In this document: positions 1 to 5,893 of the stretch, one piece after another
Layout of the letters: every line of letters begins with the position of its first letter
Position numbering within the stretch: position 1 is the first letter of the stretch
NCBI GenBank assembly: GCA_016650115.1
Contig: JAENWI010000091.1
Location: forward strand, 1 to 6,263
DNA: 6,263 bases
DNA from: Peptostreptococcaceae bacterium
Lineage (GTDB): Bacteria > Bacillota > Clostridia > Peptostreptococcales > Anaerovoracaceae
Reading direction: 5' to 3'
The notes under the pieces: generated by a model
What the model saw: the letters and a program-made list of their open reading frames with translations, nothing else
Told to the model about the DNA's origin: nothing
Database searches by the model: none
Position numbers and translations under genes: made by a program

Positions 1-101
1 AAATTATTATATAATACTTTATTATAATAAAAAATCTCATAAAGTGCAAGTTTTTTGAAAAAAATGATTCGGTACCCTTGAATGAAAAATTAAATTAATA
101 A

Positions 102-130
102 TTGACCTGAAGCATTTAGCGATATAAAAT
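102..130 (+). promoter_or_regulatory. Probable sigma-A promoter for the DUF368 gene
   Basis: TTGACC (102-107) is a 5/6 match to the -35 box. A 17-base spacer separates it from TAAAAT (125-130), a 5/6 match to the -10 box. Transcription would begin near 137 and give a leader of about 70 bases before the ATG at 208. The flanking DNA is very AT-rich (including the AT palindromes at 5-16 and 19-30), which raises the chance of random matches, but both boxes and the spacing fit well. Confidence 0.5.
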
Positions 131-207
131 AAGATTGAAATAAATGATGATTAAAAACCAAATTCAAAGAGCAATTAAAATAAGCATACAAAATAAAAGG
201 AACCTTC

Positions 208-1023
208 ATGATGAATAACTTAAAAAATTTAATCTTTGGAATCATATTAGGAATAGCTAATATCATCCCAGGCGTAAGCGGTGGGACGATAGCGGTTATT
301 CTTAACGTTTATGATAAGATTTTATTGGCATTAAGTAGAGAAAAGCTAAAACAGAATATTACTTTTTTTGGAGTTTTAGGAGCTGGGGTTTTAATTGGGA
401 TATTTACTTTTAGCAAAGCGATTACGTATTTATTTGAAAATTATTATATGACTACTAATTTTTGCTTTATAGGTCTTGTAATCGGCAGTCTGCCAATGCT
501 TTATAAAAAAGCGAAATTTAACGGGGTTCGGAAAAAAAACTGGATCCCGTTTGCATCTGCATTATTTTTTATGGTGGCACTTGCAATCATAAAACTGATG
601 CCAGGCGCTTCTGATGGCGTTTTCTCAGTGAACCAGCTGACTATGCTACCAAAGATGGGATGGCTTTTTATTTCAGCCTTCATCAGTACAATAGGAATGA
701 TATTGCCTGGAATCAGCGGTTCTTTTATCATGCTTCTGCTGGGTGTTTATACCTTGACCCTGAAAGCCATTTCAACATTTGACCTGATTATTCTTATACC
801 GGTTGCGTTAGGGGTATTAACAGGCGGAGTGACAGGAGTTAAACTTATTAAAACGCTTTTAAGGAATCATCCTCAGGCTTTATCCTTTACGATAATGGGG
901 TTGATGGTTGGCTCTATATTACTGATATTTCCTGGATTTGAACTGACCCTTCAGGGAGCAGCCGCTATCTTGGGATTTTTACTTTGTTCTGTCGCCAGTT
1001 ATTTATTCAGCCGAAAGAATTAA
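208..1023 (+). CDS. popT: DUF368 / PopT-family undecaprenyl phosphate transporter
   Basis: This is a polytopic inner-membrane protein of 271 residues, the usual size for DUF368. The family signature is present twice: G-x-A-N-x-x-P-G-V-S-G-G-T at residues 15-27 and the related ILPGISGS at about 165-172. This fits a two-fold internal repeat with re-entrant segments. Hydrophobic stretches lie near residues 7-30, 52-76, 84-98, 113-130, 150-181, 192-210 and 225-265. Known of the family: DUF368 (PopT) proteins are implicated in returning the lipid carrier undecaprenyl phosphate across the membrane for reuse in cell-wall synthesis. The function here is by family only. The start is one of two adjacent ATGs (208, 211), with AAAGGA at 196-201 giving 6- or 9-base spacing. 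The next gene is also a cell-wall gene, but it has its own promoter, and I see no intrinsic terminator between them. Confidence 0.88.
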   Translation: MMNNLKNLIFGIILGIANIIPGVSGGTIAVILNVYDKILLALSREKLKQNITFFGVLGAGVLIGIFTFSKAITYLFENYYMTTNFCFIGLVIGSLPMLYKKAKFNGVRKKNWIPFASALFFMVALAIIKLMPGASDGVFSVNQLTMLPKMGWLFISAFISTIGMILPGISGSFIMLLLGVYTLTLKAISTFDLIILIPVALGVLTGGVTGVKLIKTLLRNHPQALSFTIMGLMVGSILLIFPGFELTLQGAAAILGFLLCSVASYLFSRKN

Positions 1024-1085
1024 TCGGAAAGAGAGCTAATCGTTAATAATGGTTAAAAGACTTCACATATGACTTTATAAACCAT

Positions 1086-1114
1086 TTGTAAATTCATGCA
1101 AAATAGGGTAAAAT
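1086..1114 (+). promoter_or_regulatory. Probable sigma-A promoter for the carboxypeptidase-guaBA operon
   Basis: TTGTAA (1086-1091) and TAAAAT (1109-1114) are separated by 17 bases, placing the transcription start near 1121, about 33 bases before the ATG at 1154. No promoter of similar quality is visible just upstream of guaB or guaA, so this one may drive the whole operon. The leader is too short to hold a purine riboswitch. Confidence 0.45.
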
Positions 1115-1153
1115 AATGGGAATAATTTAAGCAAATAGTAGACGGGATATAAA

Positions 1154-1990
1154 ATGAAAAAAACAAACTTAATAAAAACAATAATCATTTCAGCAGTGGT
1201 CTTAGGAGAAATTGCAGTTTGGTCATTTCCATATGATCAGAATCCATATCTTGGAGTGACAACAGGGGGAGCGGGCAACCCGGCTTCAGTTGTGTTGAAC
1301 GAAAATAGCGGCAATCAGAAACCGACACCGGATATATTGGAAAATCCGAAAGAAGATGGGAAAGCGGTCGATGATTCACAGGAAAAGCCTGCTGAGGGAA
1401 CAACTCAAACGGTAGCAAAAAAAACTGAAGATGCTGGGGTTCTGATTTTAGTAAATAAGAACAATTATTTAGATGAAAGCTATAAACCAAATGATTTGGA
1501 ACCAATAGAGTATTTTGCCGGAGATCGCTCTGCAGAAGCAAGGTTTATGAAGAGTGAAGCAGCTGACCACTTTAATGAGATGATGCTGGCGGCGAGAGAG
1601 TCTGGGTATGAAGTCGTAATGACGACAGCATACAGATCATATGGATTTCAGACCATATTGTATGAAAACTATGTGGAGAAGTACGGGAAGGCAGAAGCAG
1701 ACAAGTTTAGCGCAAAGCCTGGATACAGCGAGCATCAGACGGGTTTGGCTGTTGATGTCACTGCGCCATCTGTTGATTATGCCTTGACTGATGCTTTTGA
1801 CCAGACAGCGGAATGGAAATGGCTTACTGAAAATGCGGCTGACTTTGGATTTGTTTTGAGATACCCTAAGGGGCAGGATGATATAACAGGGTATATGTAT
1901 GAACCCTGGCATTTCAGATACGTAGGCATCGATGCAGCAAAAACTATTACTGAGAGAGAAATTACTTTGGAAGAGTATATTGATAAATAA
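1154..1990 (+). CDS. Membrane-anchored D-alanyl-D-alanine carboxypeptidase (VanY/peptidase M15B)
   Basis: Predicted zinc D,D-carboxypeptidase that removes the terminal D-Ala from peptidoglycan stem peptides outside the cell. The 278-residue protein starts with MKK and a hydrophobic segment at about residues 7-24. This has no lipobox and no clear cleavage site, so it probably acts as a signal anchor. Next comes a polar linker of low complexity (about 30-95, rich in N, P, E, K, T) that would span the wall, and then the catalytic domain. M15B signatures are clear: AYRS at 159-162, SEHQTGLAVDV at 192-202 with zinc ligands H194 and D201, and EPWHFRYVG at 250-258 with catalytic E250 and third zinc ligand H253. 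All expected active-site residues are present. The ribosome site is weak (ACGGGA, 1142-1147). No vanH/A/X genes are in view, so this looks like a housekeeping wall enzyme rather than part of a resistance cluster. Its stop directly abuts the guaB ribosome site. Confidence 0.92.
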   Translation: MKKTNLIKTIIISAVVLGEIAVWSFPYDQNPYLGVTTGGAGNPASVVLNENSGNQKPTPDILENPKEDGKAVDDSQEKPAEGTTQTVAKKTEDAGVLILVNKNNYLDESYKPNDLEPIEYFAGDRSAEARFMKSEAADHFNEMMLAARESGYEVVMTTAYRSYGFQTILYENYVEKYGKAEADKFSAKPGYSEHQTGLAVDVTAPSVDYALTDAFDQTAEWKWLTENAADFGFVLRYPKGQDDITGYMYEPWHFRYVGIDAAKTITEREITLEEYIDK

Positions 1991-1996
1991 GGAGGG
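1991..1996 (+). promoter_or_regulatory. guaB ribosome binding site that fixes the start
   Basis: GGAGGG begins immediately after the TAA of the carboxypeptidase gene (1988-1990) and lies 5-6 bases before ATG at 2002. The in-frame GTG at 1996 overlaps this site and cannot be the start. With ATG 2002 the numbering also matches a well-studied relative exactly (Cys319). The arrangement suggests translational coupling to the upstream gene. Confidence 0.85.
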
Positions 1997-2001
1997 TGAA
2001 A

Positions 2002-3510
2002 ATGGCAGATTTTTTTAATGAACCATCAAGAACATTCAATGAGTACCTGCTGGTACCAGGATATTCGTCAAAGGAGTGCAGAGCTGAAAATGTCAGTTTG
2101 AAGACGCCTGTCGTTAAATTCAAGAAAGGGGAAACCCCTCAAATTGAAATGAATATTCCTCTTGTTTCAGCAATCATGCAATCTGTTTCTGATGATAAGT
2201 TGGCAGTTGCACTTGCAAAGGAGGGCGGGATATCGTTTATCTTCGGATCTCAGTCAATTGAAACTCAGTCGGCAATGGTCGGAAGAGTAAAAAGCCATAA
2301 AGCTGGATTTGTAAGAAGTGATTCAAATGTCCGAGCAGATCAGACACTTTCAGATGTGGTAGCGCTGAAAGAAAAAAGCGGACACTCCACAGTTGCAGTG
2401 ACAGATGATGGAACGGCGGAAGGTAAGATACAGGGGATTATTACGAGTAGAGATTATAGAATAAGCAGAATGGCTATGGATACAAAAGTCTCGGAATTCA
2501 TGACCCCTTTCCAGGATTTAATCTATGCAGAGGATGGGATTTCCCTTTCTGAAGCAAATGATATGATGTGGGACCATAAGTTGAATGCACTTCCTATCAT
2601 CGACAAGAATAAGAGACTGACCCATTTTGTATTTAGAAAGGATTATGATTCTCATAAAGAAAATCCGAATGAACTGCTGGATAATCATAAAAGTTATGTT
2701 GTCGGTGCCGGCGTAAATACAAAGGATTATTCAGAAAGAATACCGGAATTAGTGAAAGCTGGGGCGGATGTTTTATGTATTGACTCCTCGGAGGGATTTT
2801 CTGAATGGCAAAAGGATACGATAGATTTTGTCAGAGATAATTATGGAGATGATGTTAAAATCGGCGCAGGAAATGTCGTCGATAGGGAAGGCTTCTTTTA
2901 TCTTGCAGATGCAGGCGCCGACTTCGTTAAGATTGGTATTGGCGGCGGATCGATTTGTATTACAAGAGAACAGAAAGGTATTGGCAGAGGTCAAGCTTCA
3001 GCAGTAATAGAAGTAGCCCAGGCCAGAAAAGATTATTATGAAAGAACAGGCATCTATATTCCAATTTGCTCTGATGGTGGAATTGTTTATGATTATCATA
3101 TGACACTTGCTCTTGCAATGGGAGCTGATTTTATTATGCTTGGAAGATATTTTGCCAGATTTGATGAAAGCCCATCCAATAAACTTAATATTAGCGGAAA
3201 CTATGTGAAGGAATACTGGGGAGAAGGATCAAACAGAGCAAGAAACTGGCAGAGATATGATATGGGTGGAGACAATAAGCTTTCTTTTGAAGAAGGCGTT
3301 GACTCGTATGTACCTTATGCAGGTAGCCTGAAGGATAATGTGACGCTGTCCCTGAATAAGGTTAAATCAACCATGTGTAATTGCGGCGTTTTAAGTATTC
3401 CAGAACTTCAGGAAAAAGGAAAAATTACCCTGGTATCTGCAACAAGCATCGTTGAAGGTGGGGCACATGACGTTATTTTGAAGGATGCCAGCGTAAATGT
3501 AATCAGATAA
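2002..3510 (+). CDS. guaB: Inosine-5'-monophosphate dehydrogenase, Tritrichomonas-like type
   Basis: Cytosolic enzyme that oxidises IMP to XMP with NAD+, the committed step of guanine nucleotide synthesis. The 502-residue protein has a split TIM barrel (about 1-100 and 230-502) interrupted by two CBS domains (about 103-220). The catalytic loop GGGSICIT carries the nucleophile C319. The NAD-contacting D261 is in CIDSSEGFSEW, IMP-phosphate residues are in SDGGIVYDYH, and the mobile flap RNWQRYD provides R418-Y419. The flap and loop differ from the common bacterial form (GPGSICTTR...), and the sequence runs nearly collinear with my memory of the Tritrichomonas foetus enzyme. K310, C319, R382, R418, Y419 and E431 all fall at the same numbers. 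K310 and E431 are residues reported, as I recall, to lower mycophenolic acid sensitivity in that enzyme. guaA follows after 56 bases, completing IMP to GMP. Confidence 0.97.
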   Translation: MADFFNEPSRTFNEYLLVPGYSSKECRAENVSLKTPVVKFKKGETPQIEMNIPLVSAIMQSVSDDKLAVALAKEGGISFIFGSQSIETQSAMVGRVKSHKAGFVRSDSNVRADQTLSDVVALKEKSGHSTVAVTDDGTAEGKIQGIITSRDYRISRMAMDTKVSEFMTPFQDLIYAEDGISLSEANDMMWDHKLNALPIIDKNKRLTHFVFRKDYDSHKENPNELLDNHKSYVVGAGVNTKDYSERIPELVKAGADVLCIDSSEGFSEWQKDTIDFVRDNYGDDVKIGAGNVVDREGFFYLADAGADFVKIGIGGGSICITREQKGIGRGQASAVIEVAQARKDYYERTGIYIPICSDGGIVYDYHMTLALAMGADFIMLGRYFARFDESPSNKLNISGNYVKEYWGEGSNRARNWQRYDMGGDNKLSFEEGVDSYVPYAGSLKDNVTLSLNKVKSTMCNCGVLSIPELQEKGKITLVSATSIVEGGAHDVILKDASVNVIR

Positions 3511-3548
3511 CAAGCCAAACCCATTATAGGCTGCCTATATTGGGCTTG
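3511..3548 (+). other. Imperfect hairpin between guaB and guaA
   Basis: The transcript can fold into about 14 base pairs starting right after the guaB stop. TATAGG (3525-3530) pairs with CCTATA (3534-3539) around a CTG loop. CCCA (3520-3523) pairs with TGGG (3541-3544) after a T-T mismatch, and CAAG (3511-3514) pairs with CTTG (3545-3548) beyond a 5-base bulge. No T-run follows, since the next bases are AATAAAAAGGAG, so it is not an ordinary intrinsic terminator. It ends 6 bases before the guaA ribosome site. It may protect or process the mRNA or adjust the guaB:guaA ratio; that role is inference. Confidence 0.5.
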
Positions 3549-3554
3549 AATAAA

Positions 3555-3560
3555 AAGGAG
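3555..3560 (+). promoter_or_regulatory. guaA ribosome binding site that fixes the start
   Basis: AAGGAG lies 6 bases before ATG 3567. The in-frame TTG at 3540 lies inside the upstream hairpin and has no ribosome site of its own. Starting at 3567 gives a protein that begins directly with the first strand of the glutaminase domain, as is normal for GuaA. Confidence 0.85.
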
Positions 3561-3566
3561 ATATTA

Positions 3567-5108
3567 ATGCAATATGAAGGAATTTTGGTTGTTGATTTTG
3601 GTGGTCAGTACAACCAGTTAATAGCAAGAAGGGTACGAGAAGCAGGCGTTTACTGTGAAATAGTTTCATATAAAAAATGCCTTGAAAAGATTAAGGAGGC
3701 AAAACCTTGGGGGATTATTTTTACCGGCGGTCCTGCAAGTGTTTATGAAGAGGGAGCCCCTACGCTTCCAAAAGAAATTTTCGAAATGGGGATACCTGTT
3801 CTTGGTATATGTTACGGCGCCCAATTAATGGCACATGTTCTTGGTGGCGAGGTTGTCAGCCCTGATTACAAAGAATATGGAAGAGTGAAGATTAAAACAA
3901 AAGATAGTTTATTGTATAAAGGTATCCCATCGGAAGAAATTTGCTGGATGAGCCATACTGATTATATCAAGCGCGTTCCAGAAGGCTTTATTGTTTCATC
4001 ATCTACAGATTCCTGCCCTACAGGGTCCATGGAAAATGTAGAAAAGAAACTTTACGCGGTACAGTTCCATCCAGAAGTTCATCACACGCCATTTGGACAG
4101 GATCTGTTGAAGAATTTCCTTTATGAGATATGTAAATGTGAAAAGAACTGGACAATGTCCAGCTTTGCCAAGTCAAAAGTGGAAGAAATAAAAAAGACTG
4201 TTGGCAATAAAAAAGTTCTATGTGCCCTTTCCGGTGGAGTTGACTCATCCGTTGCGTCAATACTTGTTCACCAGGCAATAGGGGATAATCTGACTTGTAT
4301 ATTTGTTGATCATGGTTTACTTCGGAAAAATGAGGGTGACCAGGTGATGGAGGTCTACGGCAGACAGTTTAATATGAGAATTATAAGGGTGAATGCCCAG
4401 GAGAGATTTCTTTCTAAGCTTGAAGGGGTAAGTGACCCGGAAACCAAGAGAAAGATTATCGGTGAAGAATTTATTAGAGTCTTTGAAGAGGAATCTAAAA
4501 AACTTTATATGGAACTTGGTGGCATTGACTTTCTTCTTCAGGGAACAATTTATCCTGATGTGGTAGAAAGTGGTACGGGAGAGTCAGCGGTTATTAAAAG
4601 CCATCACAATGTGGGGGGGCTTCCTGCTGATATGGAAATGGAATTGCTGGAACCATTGCGACTATTATTCAAAGATGAGGTGCGAAGGGTTGGAGAAGAA
4701 CTTGGGATTGCTTCAGAACTAGTATGGAGACAGCCATTCCCCGGACCTGGACTGGCCATCAGATGTCTTGGCGCCATCAGTGAAGAAAAATTGGAAATCA
4801 TCAGGGAGTCCGATTACATCCTAAGAGACGAAATCGCCCTTGCTGGCCTTGAAAGAGAAATATGGCAGTACTTCACCGTACTTCCTAATATTCGTAGTGT
4901 AGGGGTCATGGGGGACTTTAGAACCTATGACTACACGGTGGGTATAAGAGCGGTAACATCTGTCGATGGGATGACCAGCGACTGGGCACGTATTCCATAC
5001 GAAGTACTGGAAAAAATCAGTAACAGAATCGTCAATGAGGTGAAGGGTGTCAACAGAATCGTGTATGACATCACATCCAAACCGCCAAGTACAATTGAGT
5101 GGGAATAA
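3567..5108 (+). CDS. guaA: GMP synthase (glutamine-hydrolysing)
   Basis: Cytosolic enzyme that aminates XMP to GMP using glutamine and ATP. The protein is 513 residues, the normal single-chain length. The N-terminal class I glutamine amidotransferase domain (about 4-190) has the oxyanion-hole TGGPASVY (53-60), the nucleophile C82 in GICYGAQ, and H168 and E170 in QFHPE completing the triad. The ATP-pyrophosphatase domain (about 200-395) has the P-loop LSGGVDSS (221-228), the QGTIYPDVVES segment (325-335) and the IKSHHNVGGLP loop (343-353). The C-terminal dimerisation and XMP-binding domain includes RQPFPGPGLAIR (388-399) and ends in the typical ITSKPPSTIEWE (502-513). No key residue is missing. 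It sits just downstream of guaB, so the two steps from IMP to GMP are co-transcribed. Confidence 0.98.
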   Translation: MQYEGILVVDFGGQYNQLIARRVREAGVYCEIVSYKKCLEKIKEAKPWGIIFTGGPASVYEEGAPTLPKEIFEMGIPVLGICYGAQLMAHVLGGEVVSPDYKEYGRVKIKTKDSLLYKGIPSEEICWMSHTDYIKRVPEGFIVSSSTDSCPTGSMENVEKKLYAVQFHPEVHHTPFGQDLLKNFLYEICKCEKNWTMSSFAKSKVEEIKKTVGNKKVLCALSGGVDSSVASILVHQAIGDNLTCIFVDHGLLRKNEGDQVMEVYGRQFNMRIIRVNAQERFLSKLEGVSDPETKRKIIGEEFIRVFEEESKKLYMELGGIDFLLQGTIYPDVVESGTGESAVIKSHHNVGGLPADMEMELLEPLRLLFKDEVRRVGEELGIASELVWRQPFPGPGLAIRCLGAISEEKLEIIRESDYILRDEIALAGLEREIWQYFTVLPNIRSVGVMGDFRTYDYTVGIRAVTSVDGMTSDWARIPYEVLEKISNRIVNEVKGVNRIVYDITSKPPSTIEWE

Positions 5109-5122
5109 ATGGAGATGAATTC

Positions 5123-5389
5123 ATGATAACGATTTGGAATCAAAGGGAAGTTTTTATTGGAAATCCCTCAGAAGAATTGAAATCTACAATGGACACACTA
5201 ACTGAACATAAAATTAAATATAAATACAAAGTATTTAGTGACAGCAGCGTTCATTTTTTGAATACTACTATTGCTTCACTTGGTATTTTCCTTTCAAAAG
5301 ATGATAGCTCAAAGATTTATTATCTCTATGTTCATAAAAAGGATTATGCGAATGCCTTAGCAGTACTGGAAAAAGGGTGCTATCAATGA
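5123..5389 (+). CDS. Small DUF2007-like protein of unknown function
   Basis: This gives an 88-residue soluble protein starting at ATG 5123, with GGAG at 5111-5114 giving 8-base spacing. A GTG at 5099 lies inside guaA in another frame and has no ribosome site. The pattern suggests a small alpha/beta fold: an initial strand with IWNQREVFIG, a helix (about 16-29), a strand IKYKYKVF, and a closing YYLYVHKKDYANALAVL (66-82). This last stretch resembles the end of DUF2007 ('putative signal-transducing') proteins, where a strand is followed by an acidic or basic residue pair and a helix. There is no signal peptide or membrane segment. The gene lies 14 bases after guaA and ahead of the operon terminator, so it is very probably co-transcribed. 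The family assignment is by resemblance only, and no function can be given. Confidence 0.72.
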   Translation: MITIWNQREVFIGNPSEELKSTMDTLTEHKIKYKYKVFSDSSVHFLNTTIASLGIFLSKDDSSKIYYLYVHKKDYANALAVLEKGCYQ

Positions 5390-5424
5390 AAAGTATAGAA
5401 ACTTTAAGGGATTTTAATAAATAA
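5386..5424 (+). CDS. Possible 12-residue ORF overlapping the previous stop (ATGA)
   Basis: ATG 5386 overlaps the preceding TGA in the arrangement ATGA and has AAAAAGGG just upstream, so ribosomes could restart here. The product would be MKSIETLRDFNK, ending at TAA 5422-5424 ten bases before the terminator stem. It could be a decayed start of a lost gene or pure coincidence. No known short peptide is recognised. Confidence 0.2.
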   Translation: MKSIETLRDFNK

Positions 5425-5434
5425 TTTATTCAAG

Positions 5435-5481
5435 GACCATCCTTTGGCAAAAGTTCACAGGGGTGGTCATTTTCTTTATTT
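5435..5481 (+). terminator. Rho-independent terminator of the guaBA operon
   Basis: GACCATCC (5435-5442) pairs with GGGTGGTC (5461-5468) in an 8-bp stem containing one U-G pair. The 18-base loop can fold further (CTTT 5442-5445 with AAAG 5450-5453 as an alternative). A T-rich tail, ATTTTCTTTATTTT, follows immediately. It lies 46 bases after the small protein's stop and ends the operon. Confidence 0.82.
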
Positions 5482-5510
5482 TGACATGGATTGATTAGGA
5501 AGTGTTTAAA
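5481..5510 (+). promoter_or_regulatory. Weak candidate promoter after the terminator
   Basis: TTGACA (5481-5486) is a perfect -35 box, followed after 18 bases by TTTAAA (5505-5510), a 4/6 match to the -10. It partly shares the terminator's T-tail. If used, it would start transcription near 5517, inside the remnant ORF (so it cannot serve the GTG at 5502), and would read into the amidohydrolase gene at 5894. It may be a relic of the gene deleted here. Confidence 0.22.
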
Positions 5511-5837
5511 AACGTTTTAAAAATAGATAATGTTTATTTGAGTATTTTTTTATTCGCTCTATTAGTTATCCAGGTTATTCAGTTAGGCGGGCCAGATATT
5601 CATATGACCTTGCTGTTTTCAATGAGTTTTGCCACTTATGAAGCTGTCTGTTTATTTACAAAGAACATTGCTTACACAACAGGTGACCAGGATGTACTTG
5701 GAACAATAGATATAAATAAATATGCAGACATGGTCCTGCTGGACAGCAATCCATTTAAAATAGAAGCAGAAAAAATAAAAGATATAAAAGTTTTGAAAAC
5801 ATTTGTAGCGGGAGAACAGGTTTTTCAACAAATTTGA
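5502..5837 (+). pseudogene. Deletion remnant: transporter-like N-terminus joined to amidohydrolase C-terminus
   Basis: The open frame gives 111 codons if read from GTG 5502; an in-frame TAG at 5496 blocks a longer version. Codons from about 45 to 109 are the recognisable C-terminal end of a YtcJ-type amidohydrolase (Amidohydro_3). They include TYEAVCLFTKNIAYTTG, then LGTIDINKYADMVLLDSNPF (the G-x-I-x-x-x-K-x-A-D-x-V-x-L-D hallmark at 67-81), and a closing strand LKTFVAGEQVFQ. All the barrel and metal-binding parts, more than 400 residues, are absent. Codons 1-44 instead are strongly hydrophobic (12-28 and 35-44) and end with GGPDIHMTLLFSMSF, which reminds me of the start of NhaC-family antiporters; this second assignment is tentative. 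The GTG has no properly spaced ribosome site (AGGA ends one base before it). I read it as a scar of a deletion, not a working gene. Confidence 0.7.
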
Positions 5838-5848
5838 AAATTTTTCAA
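5821..5848 (+). repeat. AT-rich mutually exclusive hairpin arms
   Basis: TTTTTCAA occurs at 5821-5828 and again at 5841-5848, with the complementary TTGAAAA at 5834-5840 between them. The middle arm can pair with either copy. Pairing with the first leaves TTTTT behind it, like a very weak terminator. All pairs but one are A-T, so stability is low. It overlaps the end of the remnant and precedes the amidohydrolase gene. Confidence 0.3.
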
Positions 5849-5893
5849 AAAGGGGATACAATGTAAAAAGAATAGGAGCGCAACTGGAGAATA

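Noticed and set aside
1..40. AT palindromes (5-16 and 19-30) as an origin or operator
   Set aside because: They are simple AT-rich self-complementary words with no flanking iterons, DnaA boxes or regulator gene; chance is likely in such sequence.
147..218. Short ORF (23 codons) overlapping the start of the DUF368 gene
   Set aside because: It has no ribosome site, is AT-driven in composition, and its stop falls inside the better-supported gene.
1024..1153. Possible terminator between the DUF368 gene and the carboxypeptidase gene (GGTT...AACC with AAAG...CTTT, about 1050-1083)
   Set aside because: The stem is broken and no T-run follows, so it does not meet the pattern of an intrinsic terminator.
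1121..1153. Purine or guanine riboswitch expected for a guaBA operon
   Set aside because: The predicted leader is only about 33 bases, and the gaps before guaB (11 bases) and guaA (56 bases) lack the conserved purine-riboswitch core.
1185..1541. Minus-strand ORF of 118 codons inside the carboxypeptidase gene
   Set aside because: It lies wholly opposite a gene with clear catalytic motifs, has no recognisable domain and no ribosome site; it is a shadow frame. The same holds for minus-strand frames at 501-731, 1637-1912, 2773-2994, 4018-4278, 4604-4801, 4931-5143 and 5652-5861.
1154..1990. Vancomycin resistance gene
   Set aside because: VanY-like carboxypeptidases are common housekeeping enzymes, and no vanR/S/H/A/X genes are in the window.
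1996..2001. GTG start for guaB two codons upstream
   Set aside because: It overlaps the GGAGGG ribosome site; ATG 2002 is correctly spaced and gives the family numbering.
5099..5122. GTG start for the small DUF2007-like protein inside the guaA 3' end
   Set aside because: It has no ribosome site, whereas ATG 5123 has GGAG at proper distance.
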